Positions 33,969 through 45,885 of a stretch of 64,000 bases of DNA are shown here, piece after piece. Source of the DNA: Diplodia intermedia (lineage: Eukaryota > Ascomycota > Dothideomycetes > Botryosphaeriales > Botryosphaeriaceae); NCBI GenBank assembly GCA_021495925.1, contig JAKEKT010000054.1:1-64000 (forward strand). The letters run 5' to 3'. The position numbers were made by a program, and so were the translations under genes. The stretch's first letter is position 1. Each line of letters opens with the position of its first letter. Under the pieces are notes generated by a model. That model ran no database searches. It saw nothing but the letters and a program-made list of their open reading frames with translations, and was not told the DNA's origin.

Positions 33969-35456
33969 ATTCACGCATGTCATTGAAAGACACCGCTGTT
34001 GTTCCTTTATGACTTCATATTTTTACAGGCGCCACACAGCAGGCAAGGCAGCTTCACTTCAATGTGAGGAATGAAATGATGGGGCGACCTCTCCAGCTAT
34101 TGGAGACGAGACAACTGGCGCTGTGTCACGAGAAATGGATGATTGTTTTAGATATGGGAATAGACTTTTTGGCCAAGAATTGATACTTGCTCTCCCTCTA
34201 CCAAAATGCCACTGCCACTGGCCAAGATCAAGGGTTTCCAATCCGAACTCCCTCGAGATAAGATAATGGGACTATTACCCCTGTGTCTGACTGGCCCGAG
34301 CATGAGTCGTAGCAGACAGGTGTATCTTTTGCTTGAATGGAGGGTAAAACAGCAAAACAGAGAGCTACTGCTGTTCATTGAGGCGGACTGCACGTTCTAT
34401 CTCCCGGTCCCTCAAGAATGAGAGAGAAAACTAAGCATAATGATACAGCGCAATCCTCAACTATACTTACCACCGTACACGTCGTTGTCTACTCTTCTTG
34501 CCAACTGGAAGAATAAAGCCGTTCAAGAGCAAAAGACTCCCACACGTGAGATGGGTTAGAGAGCAAGAACACTTCGCTGCCTAACGACATTAGCAGCGAT
34601 GAATAATTCTTTTGGCATAAGAATATCTTCTCTTTCCATTTGGGTATCAGAATTAGGGAAAATGGACTACTCGCCACCCGACCACCCAACTTTCGTTCTC
34701 CTTTTCCTTCAATCCACCGGTTTTTGAACAGACTCGAAGCGATTCATTGCTCACGTCCGCCCCACCACCACCACCACAATCCAAAAGAAAAGATCAGAAC
34801 GCCCTTCACCCACCGGCCACCCAGCCTGCAAGGCCCAAGCCAAGGAGGAGAACATCATTTACTGAAGCCATCTGCGCCTCCTTCCCTTGTCCCCCCTGCT
34901 CTCACACCTCCTGAATGGAACGTTAGATCAAGGTTCCCGGCAACCGTGAGGCACCACCCGCTTACCCCCACTCCGCTCCACCTCTGAGGGATGATTTCTG
35001 TGCAGTTGGTACGCAGGAAAGAAAAGAAAAAAAAAACCCCCCCAAAAAAAAGGAAGAACGCCCCTACGCATGCACTCCGAAAACGCTGCGAAGCAACAAA
35101 GAAAATGAAGGCGAGAGAAGGAGGAAAAGCCCAGCGGAATCATGCGCATCAAGGGAAAAGCCCCTTGATGATGAAAGTGAAAGGCATTATCAAGTTAAGT
35201 ATGCGCGCGAGGGTCGTCTATGGAGGGGAAAAGATTTATGTGTCGAGCCAAGTCGAAAAAGAAGTTCGAGGGTTCCAAGGGAGGGACCAAGGTTTGGGGG
35301 GAAAACCATCCACAAGAGTCGAACTCGAATGATGAAGCGCAGCAAATGTGCAAAAATAATAGTAGTAGTACAGGCGTGTTCCTGCGGGGTCCCTTCCGTT
35401 GCTCGTTTCCTTTTCCCCTTGACAAAAGCTTTTTGAGACGCTCGCGCGAAGACCGG
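33969..35456. other. Convergent intergenic region hexokinase/ada1
   Basis: 1.5 kb between two 3' ends, lower in GC than the flanking genes. An A10-C7-A8 tract lies at 35027-35051 within a purine-rich patch. No conserved frame or RNA gene was recognised. Confidence 0.55.
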
Positions 35457-37024
35457 TTATTGACCTACGGCCAATATGTCATCAAGCACAGAATTGAGCG
35501 TTTCGCGATCCTTTGCCGATGCGCCCTGCCAACCCCAGTCGTCATCAATCATCATCTCATCCGGATCGCGAGGCACGCCGTTACTGGTGGTGCCATTCAC
35601 GCCATTTACTGCCGTTCCGTTGGGGAGGCGGGCAGCCACGGCGCTGTTTTTCGATGCGCGATAGTCGTCAATGTCCATTCTTTCTGCATCGTAACTCTCG
35701 CCGTCGTAATAACGGGCATTCATTACACCGGCCATGATGAGCGGAACCTGTCCGAGGTAGCTGTCGCCAAGCTCGACGGCGATGCGCAAATCGCCCATGT
35801 TGAGCGGTTTTCTGTTCTTGCCTTCCTCGACCTCGACGGGAAGCAGACCGGCAGGGTTGCGCTGGACTTCGCCCTGTAGCCACTTTTCCTCCTCGAGTTG
35901 TAATTGCTTCTTATACGCGGCCGTCTTTATGTAATCGTCTCCATTGCTGCGCACGCGGCCGAGTATGTTCGAGAGCACTTCCTTGATGAACGTCTCCGTC
36001 GCGATATTCATGAAAGAGGCTGCGTCTGCCGATGGACCGGATGCGATGCCCTCTTCGTAGCATATGGGTGTCATGCGCGCGTCGATGGCGGCCGTATCCG
36101 GAAATTCGAACGTCTCGGTGCAGAGCGGTTGGGCGTAGCGCTTCCGAATCTCGAGGTCCCAATCTGCGCCAGTCAGCGAAGCTCTTCTACGGACAGCAAG
36201 GCGGCGTGGATGTGGATGTGGACGCACTGGTCTTGCTGAAGCCAGCAGCCGACGCGGTGCCGGGATCTGGTAGTGATATTTGCTTTGCAGCGTGGTACTC
36301 CTGTAACTCCTTGGTAAAGTAATCCGTGGGTTCCTGGTGGAGAGTCTGTACATGCGGTCAGCGCACATAGCTCTCCCGAATCTCATCAGGCAACTTACGT
36401 CGGGTATAGCCTTGAGGCGCTTCCTCTCGCGACCCTGCAGCTCCTTGACCTCGGTCTTGAGGCGCAGCTCGGCGGCATCGCCGCTGCTCGGCTTGCTCGT
36501 CGCACTGGGTTTGTCGTTGGCACTGACCCAACTGGCGACGCCGGGCTCGGGCGGGTCGCGCGTCGTATTCGCATAGATGGCGGCGACGAGCTGGTTGTGC
36601 TGGTGCTCCCGCGCCGCGTCCACGGCGATGAACCAGTCTATGCGTCGGCCGAGCTCCTGCTGGTTGAGGCGGCCTACGATTGCGCGAGTGGACGTGTCAG
36701 CAGCCAAAGGTAACATGCAGGGCGGCAGCTCTCCTGCACAAGCACGAACTCACCCAGAACAAACAAAGATATCGCTTCCTTATATGCGGCCCAGTGCTCG
36801 CCAATCTGCGCCTTCAGCGCCGTGTACAGCGGCTCGATATCTATGCGCGGGGCGCTTTGCTTCAGGTTGGTGCCGGGCTTGAGCGGCGTGAGCGATGCGC
36901 CGGGCGCGGATGGCCCCGAGGCCGAGGACGAGGAGGCGCCATTGAGGCCGGGCAGCGTCTTCGCGGACAGGGTGGGCGTCGACGACGGCTCCGCGGCCGA
37001 CTCGGAGCGCGCCATGCTCGCCAT
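35457..37024 (-). CDS. hfi1: SAGA subunit Ada1/Hfi1
   Basis: Model: complement(join(35457..36163,36228..36345,36399..36673,36754..37024)), 456 aa. Ada1/Hfi1 is a structural subunit of the SAGA histone acetyltransferase complex and supplies a histone-fold partner. Conserved blocks appear only when exons are joined: RIDIEPLYTALKAQIGEHW and AYKEAISLFVLG joined to RLNQQELGRRIDWFI, HNQLVAAIYANTTRD, GVASWVSANDKP, then KTNWDLEIRKRYAQPL, which is created exactly by splicing intron 3 (36164-36227). Later come ARMTPICYEEGI, ETFIKEVLSNILGRVRSNG and LLPVE. Intron 3 could be misread because the unspliced frame stays open for a while in another phase. A stretch of four CACGCTG copies lies just upstream of the start. 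Confidence 0.9.
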
Positions 37025-37511
37025 GGGTTGGGCGTGTGATGCGGATGCTCTACCGGGCGCGGGGGGCGGCAGCGGCTCGGTGGTGTGGACGGCCGCGCAT
37101 CCACGCTGCACGCTGCACGCTGCACGCTGGACGGTGGGCCTCAGTCCCTCGGGCGAGGGCGCAGGGGGGGTTTCGCAGCCAGCGCGGGCGATGGCAGGCG
37201 CGGATTCGATGGCTTCGCGGTGCAGTCGATGGCGGCGCGGCGTGGAGCTGATGAAAGGGCACGCGTGCGGCGGCGGGTTCGGAGGTGATGTCGAATTAAG
37301 CTGTGCTGCAGCTCCCACGCTCCCTGTGCCAGAAGCCCCAGCCCAAGCCAGAGCAAATGCCACCTAGCTCTGCACCCCGCCCATCCAGGCCCGCCTCACC
37401 TGCTACTGCGAGCCATGCACGCCTTTCCACGGCTCTCGCCAGTAAATCACCATATATTTTTTTCTGCGTCGCGAGCTGCCACCTACATGAGACCACTTGC
37501 TAGCTGCACCC
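37025..37511. other. Intergenic between gcn1 end and ada1 start
   Basis: 487 bp between two minus-strand genes in tandem. It holds the ada1 promoter and the gcn1 3' UTR. A perfect four-copy heptamer repeat lies at 37102-37129. Confidence 0.6.
37102..37129. repeat. Heptamer tandem repeat (CACGCTG)4
   Basis: Four perfect copies, 78 bp upstream of the ada1 start codon, in its probable promoter or 5' UTR. Confidence 0.88.
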
Positions 37512-40500
37512 TCACTCATCCCCAAGCCCGCCTTCCCCCAGCTCCACCTTGCCCACCGACCACACTTCACGCTCGTCCTCCATCTCGTCACTGCTCAAGC
37601 CCAAGCCGCCCTGTCCACCCTCGGCCTCCTTCCTCTCCCTGGCCTGTGCCGCCAACCTTGTCGCAACGCGCTTGAAGTAGTCCTGCATACTCCTCTTCGG
37701 CCCGGCGCCCAGCGATGCGCCGGGGCCCGCCATGTACTTCTCGAACACGGCGTTTTCCTCCGTAACTACGTCGAAGATGGCCAGGAATGCCGCCTCGGCC
37801 GCCAGCTTGACCGGGATGATCATGTCCCTGACGCACGCGAAGACGGGCTGCGCCAGGAGCCCAAGGTGCGGCCTCACGAGGTCGTTGTGGTGCCTGCTGA
37901 CTGTACGGAGGACCACCAGCGACAGGCGCCGCGTGTCGACCGCGTTGCCCGGCGGAATCACCTGTGCCAGCGCCTCGAAGATGGGCTTGGTAGAGTCGAA
38001 CGACTTGTTGCTCGACTCGGTCAGCAGATACTTGCCCGCTGCCAACACGCAGTTGTCAGCGACCATGTCGTTGGAATGAGTGATCCCACTTGCGATGGTT
38101 GCAACCGTCTCCTCGCCGCGTGACCCGGTGAGCGTCTCGGGAGACTCGAGCAGGATCGAGTTAATCGCCAACACCGATGATTTGTTGTACGAAACCGTGA
38201 GCACCCGGTTCTTGATGAGACTGTCTGCCGTCTCAGCAGGCAAGTTCTTGATGAGCGCTCCCAGCAGGCGTGCGTTCTGGATCGACATGGCATCGTCCGC
38301 CTCGGAAATGTCCGCATCGATTAGACCGAGGATCGAGTTGCGCGAAGCCTCGCTCATGTTGCCACCCGCCTTGCTGACAACCTCGTACAGCGCCTTCAGC
38401 ATTGCCGTCCTGACGCCGTGGTCCGACGTCTTCGAGCCAGTGACCAGCTCGGCAATGAGAGGATCGATACGTGGCGTCAGCGTGATGAGTGTTCCGAGCG
38501 CCTTGGCAGCACGGATTCGGAGGACTTCGCTCGACGTGTCGGCCAGGGACTTGGCGAACGTCCTCTGCAGCTGCGGCAGGAAAGGCTTGAGGAACGTCGG
38601 AATCTTCTCAAGCAAGTTGTTGAGGGTGTAGAGGATGGCGGCTAAAAATACGCGGTTAAAAGTGGACTATATGGTGGTGGCAGTAGATTTGAAAACTTAC
38701 CCTTGACCTCCACCGAACGCTCCGAAACAACACGAATCAAAGGACCGGTGATTTGCGTGACAGACGGACGCAAGGACTCCGCGCTCGTGCGGTCGATGAT
38801 ATCCGAAATGGCAAGGGCTGCCTGAGTCCGCTGGTCGGCTGAGCCGTTCATGAGACCTTGCAGGAAAATTGGCAGGATGGCGTTGATGCCCTTTGGCAAG
38901 TTGAAACCAGGCAGATTCGAGCCTGCCACGCCAACTTGCTGCAGAACCTGGCGGGTGGAGACGACCAATGACTCCATCTCCTCCTTGCGCAGGCGGCCCG
39001 TCAGCGCGCTCAGTGCCGTCCAAGCTGCCTTGACCACCTCCAGATCGCTGTCGTTGAAGGACACGAGTAGCGCCCGGATGAGATCGGGGTAGTAGCGGGA
39101 CATGTCTACTTCGGCGGCTTGGAAGAACTTGGCCAGGTGAAGGTCCGCTGCGCGACGCTTGTGGTGGTCGTCGTGCTTGACCAGCGCCAGCATCACGCTC
39201 ATGATGGTGGTGAGACCGTCGTACTCGTCGACCGACACCAAGACAGTGTCGAAAGAAGTGTCGAGCTCCTTCCGCAACTCTTCATCTTTGGTACTGACGA
39301 TGTTGTCCATGAGAGCATTGAGGATCTGCGGCAGCTTGCGAGTCATGGCGGAGCTGGCTACCTCCGCAAGAGAAGCAATAGCGCGAGCATTGAAGGCAGA
39401 AATAGGCGAAGCAATAAGTGTAGGCAACAGGTTCGGGAGGATGATGTTGCTTCTTGTCTGCTCGGTAAGGAGAGTAAGAAGAGCGGACAAGGCGTTCTGG
39501 GCATCCTCGTCGGACCGGAGCAGGTTGAGCAGGAAGGGAAGAACCTGGTCGACTGCCTTCTTGCCAAGGATCTTTTGCAGAGCATCGAATGCCTCGGCAG
39601 CAGCCTCGCGGACGTCGTCGTCAGAATCAACCAGTGCCGTCCGCACCACCGAGATGAGCGTCTTCTCATATTCCTCCAAAGCGTCTGGCGCGGCAGACGC
39701 AATGAGCTCGCGCAGGGCAATGCAAATACCTTGCTTGGCGTCGGTGTCGGTGGAAGACTGGAGGCCTTCTTCAAGCGTGGGCAAGAGCGTAGCAAGCACT
39801 CCCTCGCCAGCCTTGCGAATAAGCTCGCCAAGAGCGTTGCTGGCAATGACCTTTTGCTCCATGTTGGAGCTTGCAAGGCGGCGGATGACGAGCTGGGTGA
39901 GCGTAGGGATGAGCTCGCGGAGAGTGCGGGGAGAGGCAACCAGAGCCTTCCAAACTTGAATGGCCGCCGTGCGGACGAGACCGGAGGTGTCGCAACGGCA
40001 GATGTAGAGGGAAGAGAGGACTCTATTGCGTCTCTCCTCGCCGAGCACTTCGAGCAGTGATTGACCTGCCTCCCTGGCACTTTCCTCGTCCTCGTCCTGC
40101 TCCGTCTTGCTGCTGATACCTGTGAGGTTGAAGAGCAAGTCTCCAACAAGCTCGACGGAGCTGAGACGGATGCGGTAGCTGTCGTCGGCAAGACCCCGCT
40201 CGAGCTCGGGAAGCAGGAGGTCAATGGCGCGGGTCGCAAAGTTCTTGACGAGAAGCCGACCAGCACGGAGAGCCGTCTCACGGATTGACTCAACATCGTC
40301 GGCAAGGCCACCAAGAATTGGCGGGATAATCTTCTGGAGGTAATTCGAGAAACTGTTACCAAAGCATGCCGGCAAGAAGATGAACAGCGACATGAAGCCC
40401 TCGCGAACGGAGGGCTTGGAGCTAGTAACGTTCTGCAAAATAGACGGCAAAGTCTCCTCCAGACGGCTTGTGCCGAGACCAGCAAGGACCTCACTGAGTG

Positions 40501-43500
40501 CCTGTGCGGACCCGAGTCTGTCCCCAGCACCTGTGTCAGACTTAAGCGTGGCCATGAGGCTGGGGATGAGGTCAGGAAGGGCATCCTCGCCGAGCTTCTC
40601 AACAGTGGACCCAAGGGCCTTTGAGGCCGTGGCACGGGTCGTTGGGACGGGGTCGACGATGGCCTCGCGTAGGCCGGCGACCAGGATTGGCAAATGAGAG
40701 ATGAGATCCTTCCGCTCCGTCAAGTGAGCCAGACTGCCAATGATCTGTGAAGCCTTGCGCTTGGTGGCAGACCTGTCGCCCAGGCCACGCTCAAGGATGC
40801 GGACCACAAGTGCGAGCGACGGTGCGTCCAGATAGTGCACGAAGTTGACCTTGATGAGGGACTCGAGAGCCTCGTCCGTGTGCCTCGTGGGGTCGCTGAG
40901 AGCTTTGAGGAGAATGTCGACTACACTCTTGATTTCGGGGTTGCTGATGACTTCTCCGAATCGTTGTAGAGAACGCTTTGCCGAGGCCCTGACCTCCTTG
41001 TGAGAATCGTTGAGGACGGTGGTCAGAGGCGGGATGATCTCCGGAAGACTGATGGCAAGCTGCTGCGGGTCTAAGTAGGCCATGGCACCCAGTGAGTCGC
41101 AAGCACCCTTCTTGCTACGCCATTGTTGCTCATCCAACCCTTCAAGCAAAGTAGGGAGGATCTGCTTGACGCCATAAGAGCTCAGATTAGCGAAGCATGT
41201 CTTGGCTGCATCCAGGCATGCCTCGCGGACGTCTGCGCTGGTGTCACCAAATCCTGCGAGAAGTTGCGGCACAGTCTGGATGACGTAGGGTTCGAAGATA
41301 CGGCCAAGGATGAGAGCAAGTAGCTCGTAAGCCAAGAAAGCTCCTTGTCTTGCGTTCTGATCTTTCTTGTTCTCACCCGCCCCCCTGAGCGTAGACAAGA
41401 TGCGCTTCTCATGAAGAAGGACGAGACCTTTGCCGCGGACAATACCAGCCAGACCATATGCCGCACCTCTACGGGCTGCATACTTCTTTGATTGGAGGAG
41501 CTCGTCCATGACGTGCTGGACGTAATCCGAAACCTTGTCATCCGAGGCCCGCACAAGCGGTGGGAGACATTCGGCAACTGCATACTGGACAGTTTCGGAC
41601 GGAGTGCTGAGCGTCTGCAGAAGGCGCTGCACAACCTCGGGGACACGGTCATCTCCAGAAGGAAGATGGCGAGCGAGAGCTCCATAAAGGATGATGATGG
41701 CCTCGTTGACCAGGTCGGCGGCCTCGTTTCCTTGGTCAGGTGCCTCGAGGGCACGCTCAAAGAGCTCCATGAGTTCCTCAACCTTGAGCTGCCCACGCTG
41801 CGAAATGATGGTCACCGACGCATCGACCATCTCATCGCGAACACCTGCGCTCTTGTCACCAAGAGGGCCCTCTTGAATCATGAAGGACACAAAAGGTCTC
41901 AAGTCCTCCGCACGGAACTGGCTTGCAAGCTCACGGAATGCCAGAGCAACGCCGTTCCTCGCCTCCCAAGGATCCGTGAGATCTTTCTTGATAGGCATGC
42001 CATACCTGTCACGTTCTGGTAGTCTTGGCCTGGCCATCTCCTTATAGATATCTTGAAGTTGCTTGATGATGCTTTCAAAGACGTCTGGTTTGATGGAGAC
42101 ACATTCAGCGAGAGAACGTGCTGCAGCCCTACGAAGCTGTTTGTCGGTAGCTTGAAGGTACGGAAGCATTCTGAAGGCGGCATCTTCGGGAAGCTCAAGG
42201 CCGTTCGCGTCCCAGATGGATTTTGCAAGGTCGACGTTCTCTTGCACATCGTCATGGCATGCAAGCCAGATGTCTTCTGAGAAGTCAATGTCGATGATGT
42301 CCACTTCTTCGTCAATGGTCTGAAGGACGGACGTCCTGACCGAAACTTGTGGCACAATAGCACCCTTTGTGACAGCCAAGGTCTCCTCGGCATTCAAGTC
42401 GGACCCGATTCCTCGGCAAAGATCCATCAGGCAATCCTTGACAACCTTGAAGTGCTGCGTGAACTTTTGCATGGACGTGATGAGTGTAGAAAAGAGCTTG
42501 CGGCGGGGAAGAGTTTTGTCAGAGCATGAGTTGGTGTGGAAGGAAATGAATTCCAGAGCAAGGACGATCTGTTCATCGGCTTCTTCCTCATTTACTCTGT
42601 CGACGGCACCATTTTCAAGCACCAAGAAAACCAACGGGAGGATGTAGATGAGTGAGATGCTGTCAAGTGGACGCTGCTCGCTCAGAAACCTCGTGCGGTA
42701 AAGCAATCTGGTGACAAGGTCGCCAAGGGGCTCATCAGCGAGACCATCTGGCAGGAACGCCATGTTCATGGCCCGCAAGGTAGCAATTCCGAAGAACGGT
42801 TTGTGCACGCCTAGTCTGGGCGAGATGCGCTCAGCACAAGCGATGTACGCAGAAGTAGCGGCGTCGGCGATAACAAGGCCGGCACCGGCATCCATGGCTT
42901 GCAAAATTGAATCAATGGCCGGTCCAAGCCATAGGTTCGCCTCGGTAGGAGGACCGGTTGCGAGCGCCTTGATCGTACCGACACCACGTTGGAGCGAGGC
43001 CTCGGTGATAGCGACTTCTTGACGGATTTTGGACTCTTTTTCCACTTGTGCTTTGACCTTGGCGTGCTCCTCTGGGGTGAGCTTCTTCTGTGTACCCTTC
43101 TTCGACGCGATCTGGTCTCGCAGCTCTTGCTCCCATTTCCATGTGTCGTAGTCCGCGTCACCTTTGGAAGGAACCCGAGCCTGCTGCTTAGCAAGCACGT
43201 CGATGAACGGTGTGCCCTCCGGAGTGCGAAATATGGCTGCTTCAGTAGGACCAATGTTCTCGAGCTGTTTTGGATCAAGATCTTGCCTGATCTGTTCCAC
43301 AAGCCGGGGAATGGCAACTTCGGGCGCAACGAAGGCGAGGTCTGCGCCGGCAGAGTAAGCGCCTTGCCTCACCAGAGGAGTGTGAACCGAAGAGGTTCCC
43401 TATGTATTAAGTTTAGTCAATGCAAGACGAATGCCAATCCCAGCTGACTCACCTTAGTCGCATTGATGATAGTTTCGATGCAGCGGTCAAGTTCGCTCTT

Positions 43501-45715
43501 AACTAGCTCACCGGGATCAACGCCGGTCTTCAGACAAGTATCAATCCAAGACACCCGTGGCAGAAGCTGAGGCCGGGCTAGTACAAGCAGATCGACTAAT
43601 TGCGAGCGCAGCGTTGAATCATCGATGGGAACCTCGAGGGCCTTCTGTTCTTCGGGCGTAAGGCAAATCGCGCGTAAGGCAAGATAAAGCTCGTCATTGC
43701 CACTCTTAGACGTGGTGGCCGCAGTGTCCTTCTCGTTCAACTCCACATTTCGGCGCCACCGCCAGAGACCGTTGATGATAATATGCGCAATTCGGGCGGG
43801 ATAGCGAGCGTAGGCCTTGGAAAGGGAGCGTATCGCTTCTTGACGCACGCTGGGAGCAATCCCGGCAGCTGAAGTAAAGTACAAAAAGGCCTGCGACCAC
43901 GACTCTTCGGTCGGCAGGTCTTCTTTACCTTCGGCAATTGTCTCAGTTACAGAAGCAAGGGCGCGAAGGCCCCACGCCAGGTCTTCTTCTGTAGTAAGCT
44001 TGGAGTACACCCTGTGGTTCAGTAGGAACGAGGGTTTAGGCTCGGCCATCATGACGTTCTTGACGATGGAAGCCTTCGTGAGTACAGCTTTGATCTTCTC
44101 ATCTTCCAGCTTGCTCCACTTGGAGAGGCCAAAGGCAGTGGCAATATAGGCGACTGTGACTAGACCACTTTGCACAGCAGGAATAGGGTTCTTGATTACC
44201 TCTTGCCATGAGTCGAAAAGCTTCTGAACGACAGCCTGGACAAATGAAATGACACCTGCCTGATTGGCCTGCTCTTCGTCAAGCGTCCAGAGCAGCTCCC
44301 CAATACGCAGAGCCCAAAGCCTTCGCACGGGCAGTCGCTTGTCGCCAAGGCCCTTGACAAAAGAATCAGTGACGGCGGACTCTGCTGAACCGCCAGTGGT
44401 AAGAGCAAACGCCAGGTGCTTGGAGATAGCGCGAGTCTCGGCGCCAACAGCCACCTCATTGGGCTCCTTGATAGCCACAGGGCCAAGACCAGCGGGAATC
44501 TTTTTAGCGAGCGCCTCAGAGCTCTTCAAGGCCATAAGCATCTGTGCATGAATGGTCTTCTGCTCAGCCACGGTCACCTTTCCTTGCTTCAAGGGGTTCA
44601 GAATCTCGTCTGCAACCTTGTCTAGAATCTGGTCGTCGGCGGAGCGAGAGGCAACTGCCTCAAATGTCGACAGGGCGCCGGCCCTGATGGTGGCATTTGT
44701 GGACTTGACGCTCGAGAGGAGGGGCTTGAGCAGGTTCTTTTGGAGCACTTCGGAGAGGTCCAAGCTCTGTGGGAGGGACTGTAGCATGGGGGCCAGAAGC
44801 CCGTTGAGGACAACCTCAGGTGCTCTTAGCAGTGCTCTCTCAGCGGGCGGGATGATCTCTTTCCGTAGGTCTTCTACGGTGGTAAACGCGGTGAAGAAAT
44901 CATACAGGCCATTCGTGATGTGCCTGGGCAGGGCCGTCTTGGAGCCAATGATATCCCGCACGTAGTAGGCGTAATAATCCTTCTTCTTCTCTTCCAGCAC
45001 CTGCTTGGCAGCATCTATCCTAGAGCAGACGCCAGCAATAACGCCCAGGAACACAGCGTTGCGTGCGGTGGGAGTGCTGCCCTTGGCGGTCAAGGCTGCC
45101 GCAGAGGACTGGATGGCATCCTTGCCAATGGACTCGTTTTTGAATACACGGCGGAGCGCACGTCGAGTAACGACCAGCGCCGAGTGCTTCAGGCCGTCGC
45201 GGCCGGCAGAGCCCAGACACGCTTCAAGCAAGAGGGCGTCGGCGGCCACGACCTGGAGACCATGCTTATTCCACAGTGTGTCGCGAGCACCGAACTCCTG
45301 CAGCAGTATGGAGCACCATTCAACGAGGCTGAAGACATTGGCGGCGGCGACGCTGGATTTGGCGGACTCGGCGTGCAGGAATTTGGCAATGCCACCAACC
45401 AATTCCTCGGCGATTGGGCTCGCGGAGGCAGCGCGGAGGCACTGGTGCACGGCTTGCCGCGAGGGGCGGTCTATGTAGAGCGGATACGTGTCGAACAGGA
45501 TGAGCAGGACGCCCTTGGCATCGCTGGGAGCGATGGCTGCGGAACGGTCAGCGAGGACGGCGGAATTGGAGCTCGGCGGACGTACAGTTGTCGAGCAGCA
45601 GCTGCTCCACCAGCCGCAGCTTGGCGATGCGGCGCTTGGTCGAGCTGGAGAGGATGTCTTTGCGCAGGGCGAACAGGTCAAGACCCTGCGCGCCGTCGGT
45701 CTTGACCTCCGCCAT
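37512..45715 (-). CDS. gcn1: Translational activator Gcn1
   Basis: Model: complement(join(37512..38641,38701..43399,43453..45536,45586..45715)), 2680 aa, matching the usual length of about 2670. Introns of 49-59 nt are GT-AG and in phase. Gcn1 binds ribosomes and Gcn20 and passes the uncharged-tRNA signal to the kinase Gcn2, which phosphorylates eIF2-alpha in amino-acid starvation. The protein is built almost wholly of HEAT repeats. The central third resembles the N-terminal HEAT region of elongation factor eEF3 (blocks such as RRGAAYGLAGIVRGKG, KKGACDSLGAMAYLDPQQL and PTTRATASKALGSTVEKLG). The following part (GLADDSYRIRLSSVELVGD onward) corresponds to the Gcn2 RWD-binding region. Exon 1 encodes only 43 residues (MAEVKTDGAQGLDLFALRKD). 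It is divergent from the helicase gene. Confidence 0.95.
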
Positions 45716-45885
45716 GGTGCAACGGTCGCGGGGGATTTGGTGCGCGGAGGAAGGTGCGCGGGTGAGGTGGGTGGTCAGATTTACGCGGGTGCGGCGCAGA
45801 TCTTGAGGCTGCCGGGCGATGACATCGCTGTCGCGCCGACTTGGCCACCACCTCTTCTCTTCCACCTCCCCACACCTTCACCAGC
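45716..45885. promoter_or_regulatory. Compact bidirectional promoter gcn1/DEAH helicase
   Basis: Only 170 bp separate the two divergent start codons, so both core promoters and 5' UTRs are packed here. The helicase side ends in a C/T-rich leader (ending CTTCACCAGC before ATG). No TATA box is evident. Confidence 0.65.

Noticed and set aside
9998..37024. Idea that spt3, ada1/hfi1 and the Rco1-like gene form a chromatin gene cluster
   Set aside because: They are 20-45 kb apart with unrelated genes between them, and fungal genomes commonly scatter such genes; chance proximity is simpler.
39119..40635. Long open frames on both strands inside gcn1 (313 and 425 codons)
   Set aside because: They are frame shadows of the GC-biased third codon positions of gcn1; their products are low-complexity Arg/Ser/Leu strings.
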